Assembly: GCA_914767715.1 (NCBI GenBank)
Contig: OU612071.1
Span: 16,488,948-16,552,947 of the forward strand
Length of the DNA: 64,000 nt
Origin: Membranipora membranacea
Lineage: Eukaryota; Bryozoa; Gymnolaemata; Cheilostomatida; Membraniporidae
Direction: 5' to 3'
Both the position numbers and the translations under genes were made by a program. This document shows positions 63,935-64,000 of this stretch, piece by piece. Positions within the stretch are counted from its first letter, which is position 1. Every line of letters starts with the position of its first letter. The notes beneath the pieces are model-generated. The model was given only the letters and a program-made list of their open reading frames with translations, was not told where the DNA came from and ran no database searches.

Positions 63935-64000
63935 TTCTGCCCAATTATTTGCTAATTTCCCCATGACCGTACCTATCGATTTTTGTCGATTTTTTGCAAA
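63935..64000 (+). repeat. 1956-bp HOR unit, copy 3 (start only)
   Basis: The last 66 bp repeat the opening of copies 1 and 2 (TTATTTGCTAATTTCCCCATGACC), so the array continues past the window in the same HOR. Confidence 0.8.

Larger units (their letters stand above)
1..64000 (+). repeat. Satellite DNA array, ~178-bp monomer, whole window
   Basis: The landmark CAAAATACCTAG recurs at 1, 179, 357 and 535 and then, with few exceptions, every 178 bp to the right edge. All monomers have the same orientation; I saw no inverted block. The consensus is about 38% G+C by hand count. Neighbouring monomers differ at scattered sites, while blocks of 6 to about 30 monomers repeat at 98-100% identity, which defines higher-order repeats (HORs). 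No unique sequence, transposon, simple-repeat tract or gene interrupts the array. Arrays of this kind are typical of eukaryotic centromeric or other constitutive heterochromatin. That placement is inferred from size and homogeneity alone. I do not recognise the family and cannot name the species. Confidence 0.97.

Noticed and set aside
1-64000. CRISPR array
   Set aside because: The period is 178 bp with the entire unit repeated; there are no short repeats separated by unique spacers.
1-64000. Canonical CENP-B box
   Set aside because: The best partial match is TTCGATCTAGG on the minus strand of GATCG monomers, which lacks the essential CGGG part.
1-64000. Telomere repeats, microsatellites, LTR or other transposon ends
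   Set aside because: None seen; the poly-A stretches at about 29412, 29946, 33281 and 38396 are only 7-8 bases inside a monomer variant, without target-site duplications or element sequence.

Overview
The window is a single, uninterrupted tandem array of one satellite DNA family with a monomer of about 178 bp. I place no gene, RNA gene, transposon or unique spacer anywhere in the 64 kb. The hand-built consensus is about 38% G+C and all monomers lie head to tail on the same strand. By hand count there are roughly 348 full monomers plus 29 copies of a 68-bp deletion derivative. An array of this size points to eukaryotic heterochromatin, most simply a centromeric or pericentromeric (possibly subtelomeric) satellite. 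I do not recognise the family from memory and cannot name the organism.

Layout. 1-10.9 kb: a 5.32-kb higher-order segment whose first 2.67 kb recurs at 5321, with a nested 1.3-kb block at 2.27-kb spacing, then less regular monomers with a 612-bp repeat. 10.9-19.2 kb: two tandem copies of a 4150-bp unit at about 99.9% identity. 19.2-28.6 kb: a 4659-bp unit and a second copy carrying an internal 1031-bp re-duplication. 28.6-42.7 kb: a mosaic in which a 2.1-2.3-kb block occurs three times, plus a 1067-bp tandem pair. 42.7-53 kb: a 7-monomer (1245-bp) unit and its rearranged relatives; 41.8-44.9 kb carries a cluster of homopolymer-length indels that look like uncorrected sequencing error. 53-57.3 kb: mixed monomers. 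57.3-64 kb: a distinct subfamily set in a 1053-bp tandem pair and then a 1956-bp (11-monomer) tandem unit running off the right edge.

How it behaves. The monomer carries several short dyads, phased T-tracts and single EcoRI and ClaI sites in most copies. Block structure, repeated junctions and patchwork subfamilies indicate expansion by unequal exchange or amplification of multi-monomer blocks, with conversion-like patches. The many 60-112-residue open frames arise from the repeat itself: 178 = 3x59+1, so the frame rotates in each monomer, and they are not annotated as genes. The main points of interest are the evolution of the higher-order repeats, a once-formed and then spread 68-bp short unit, and assembly quality, not a protein-coding system.
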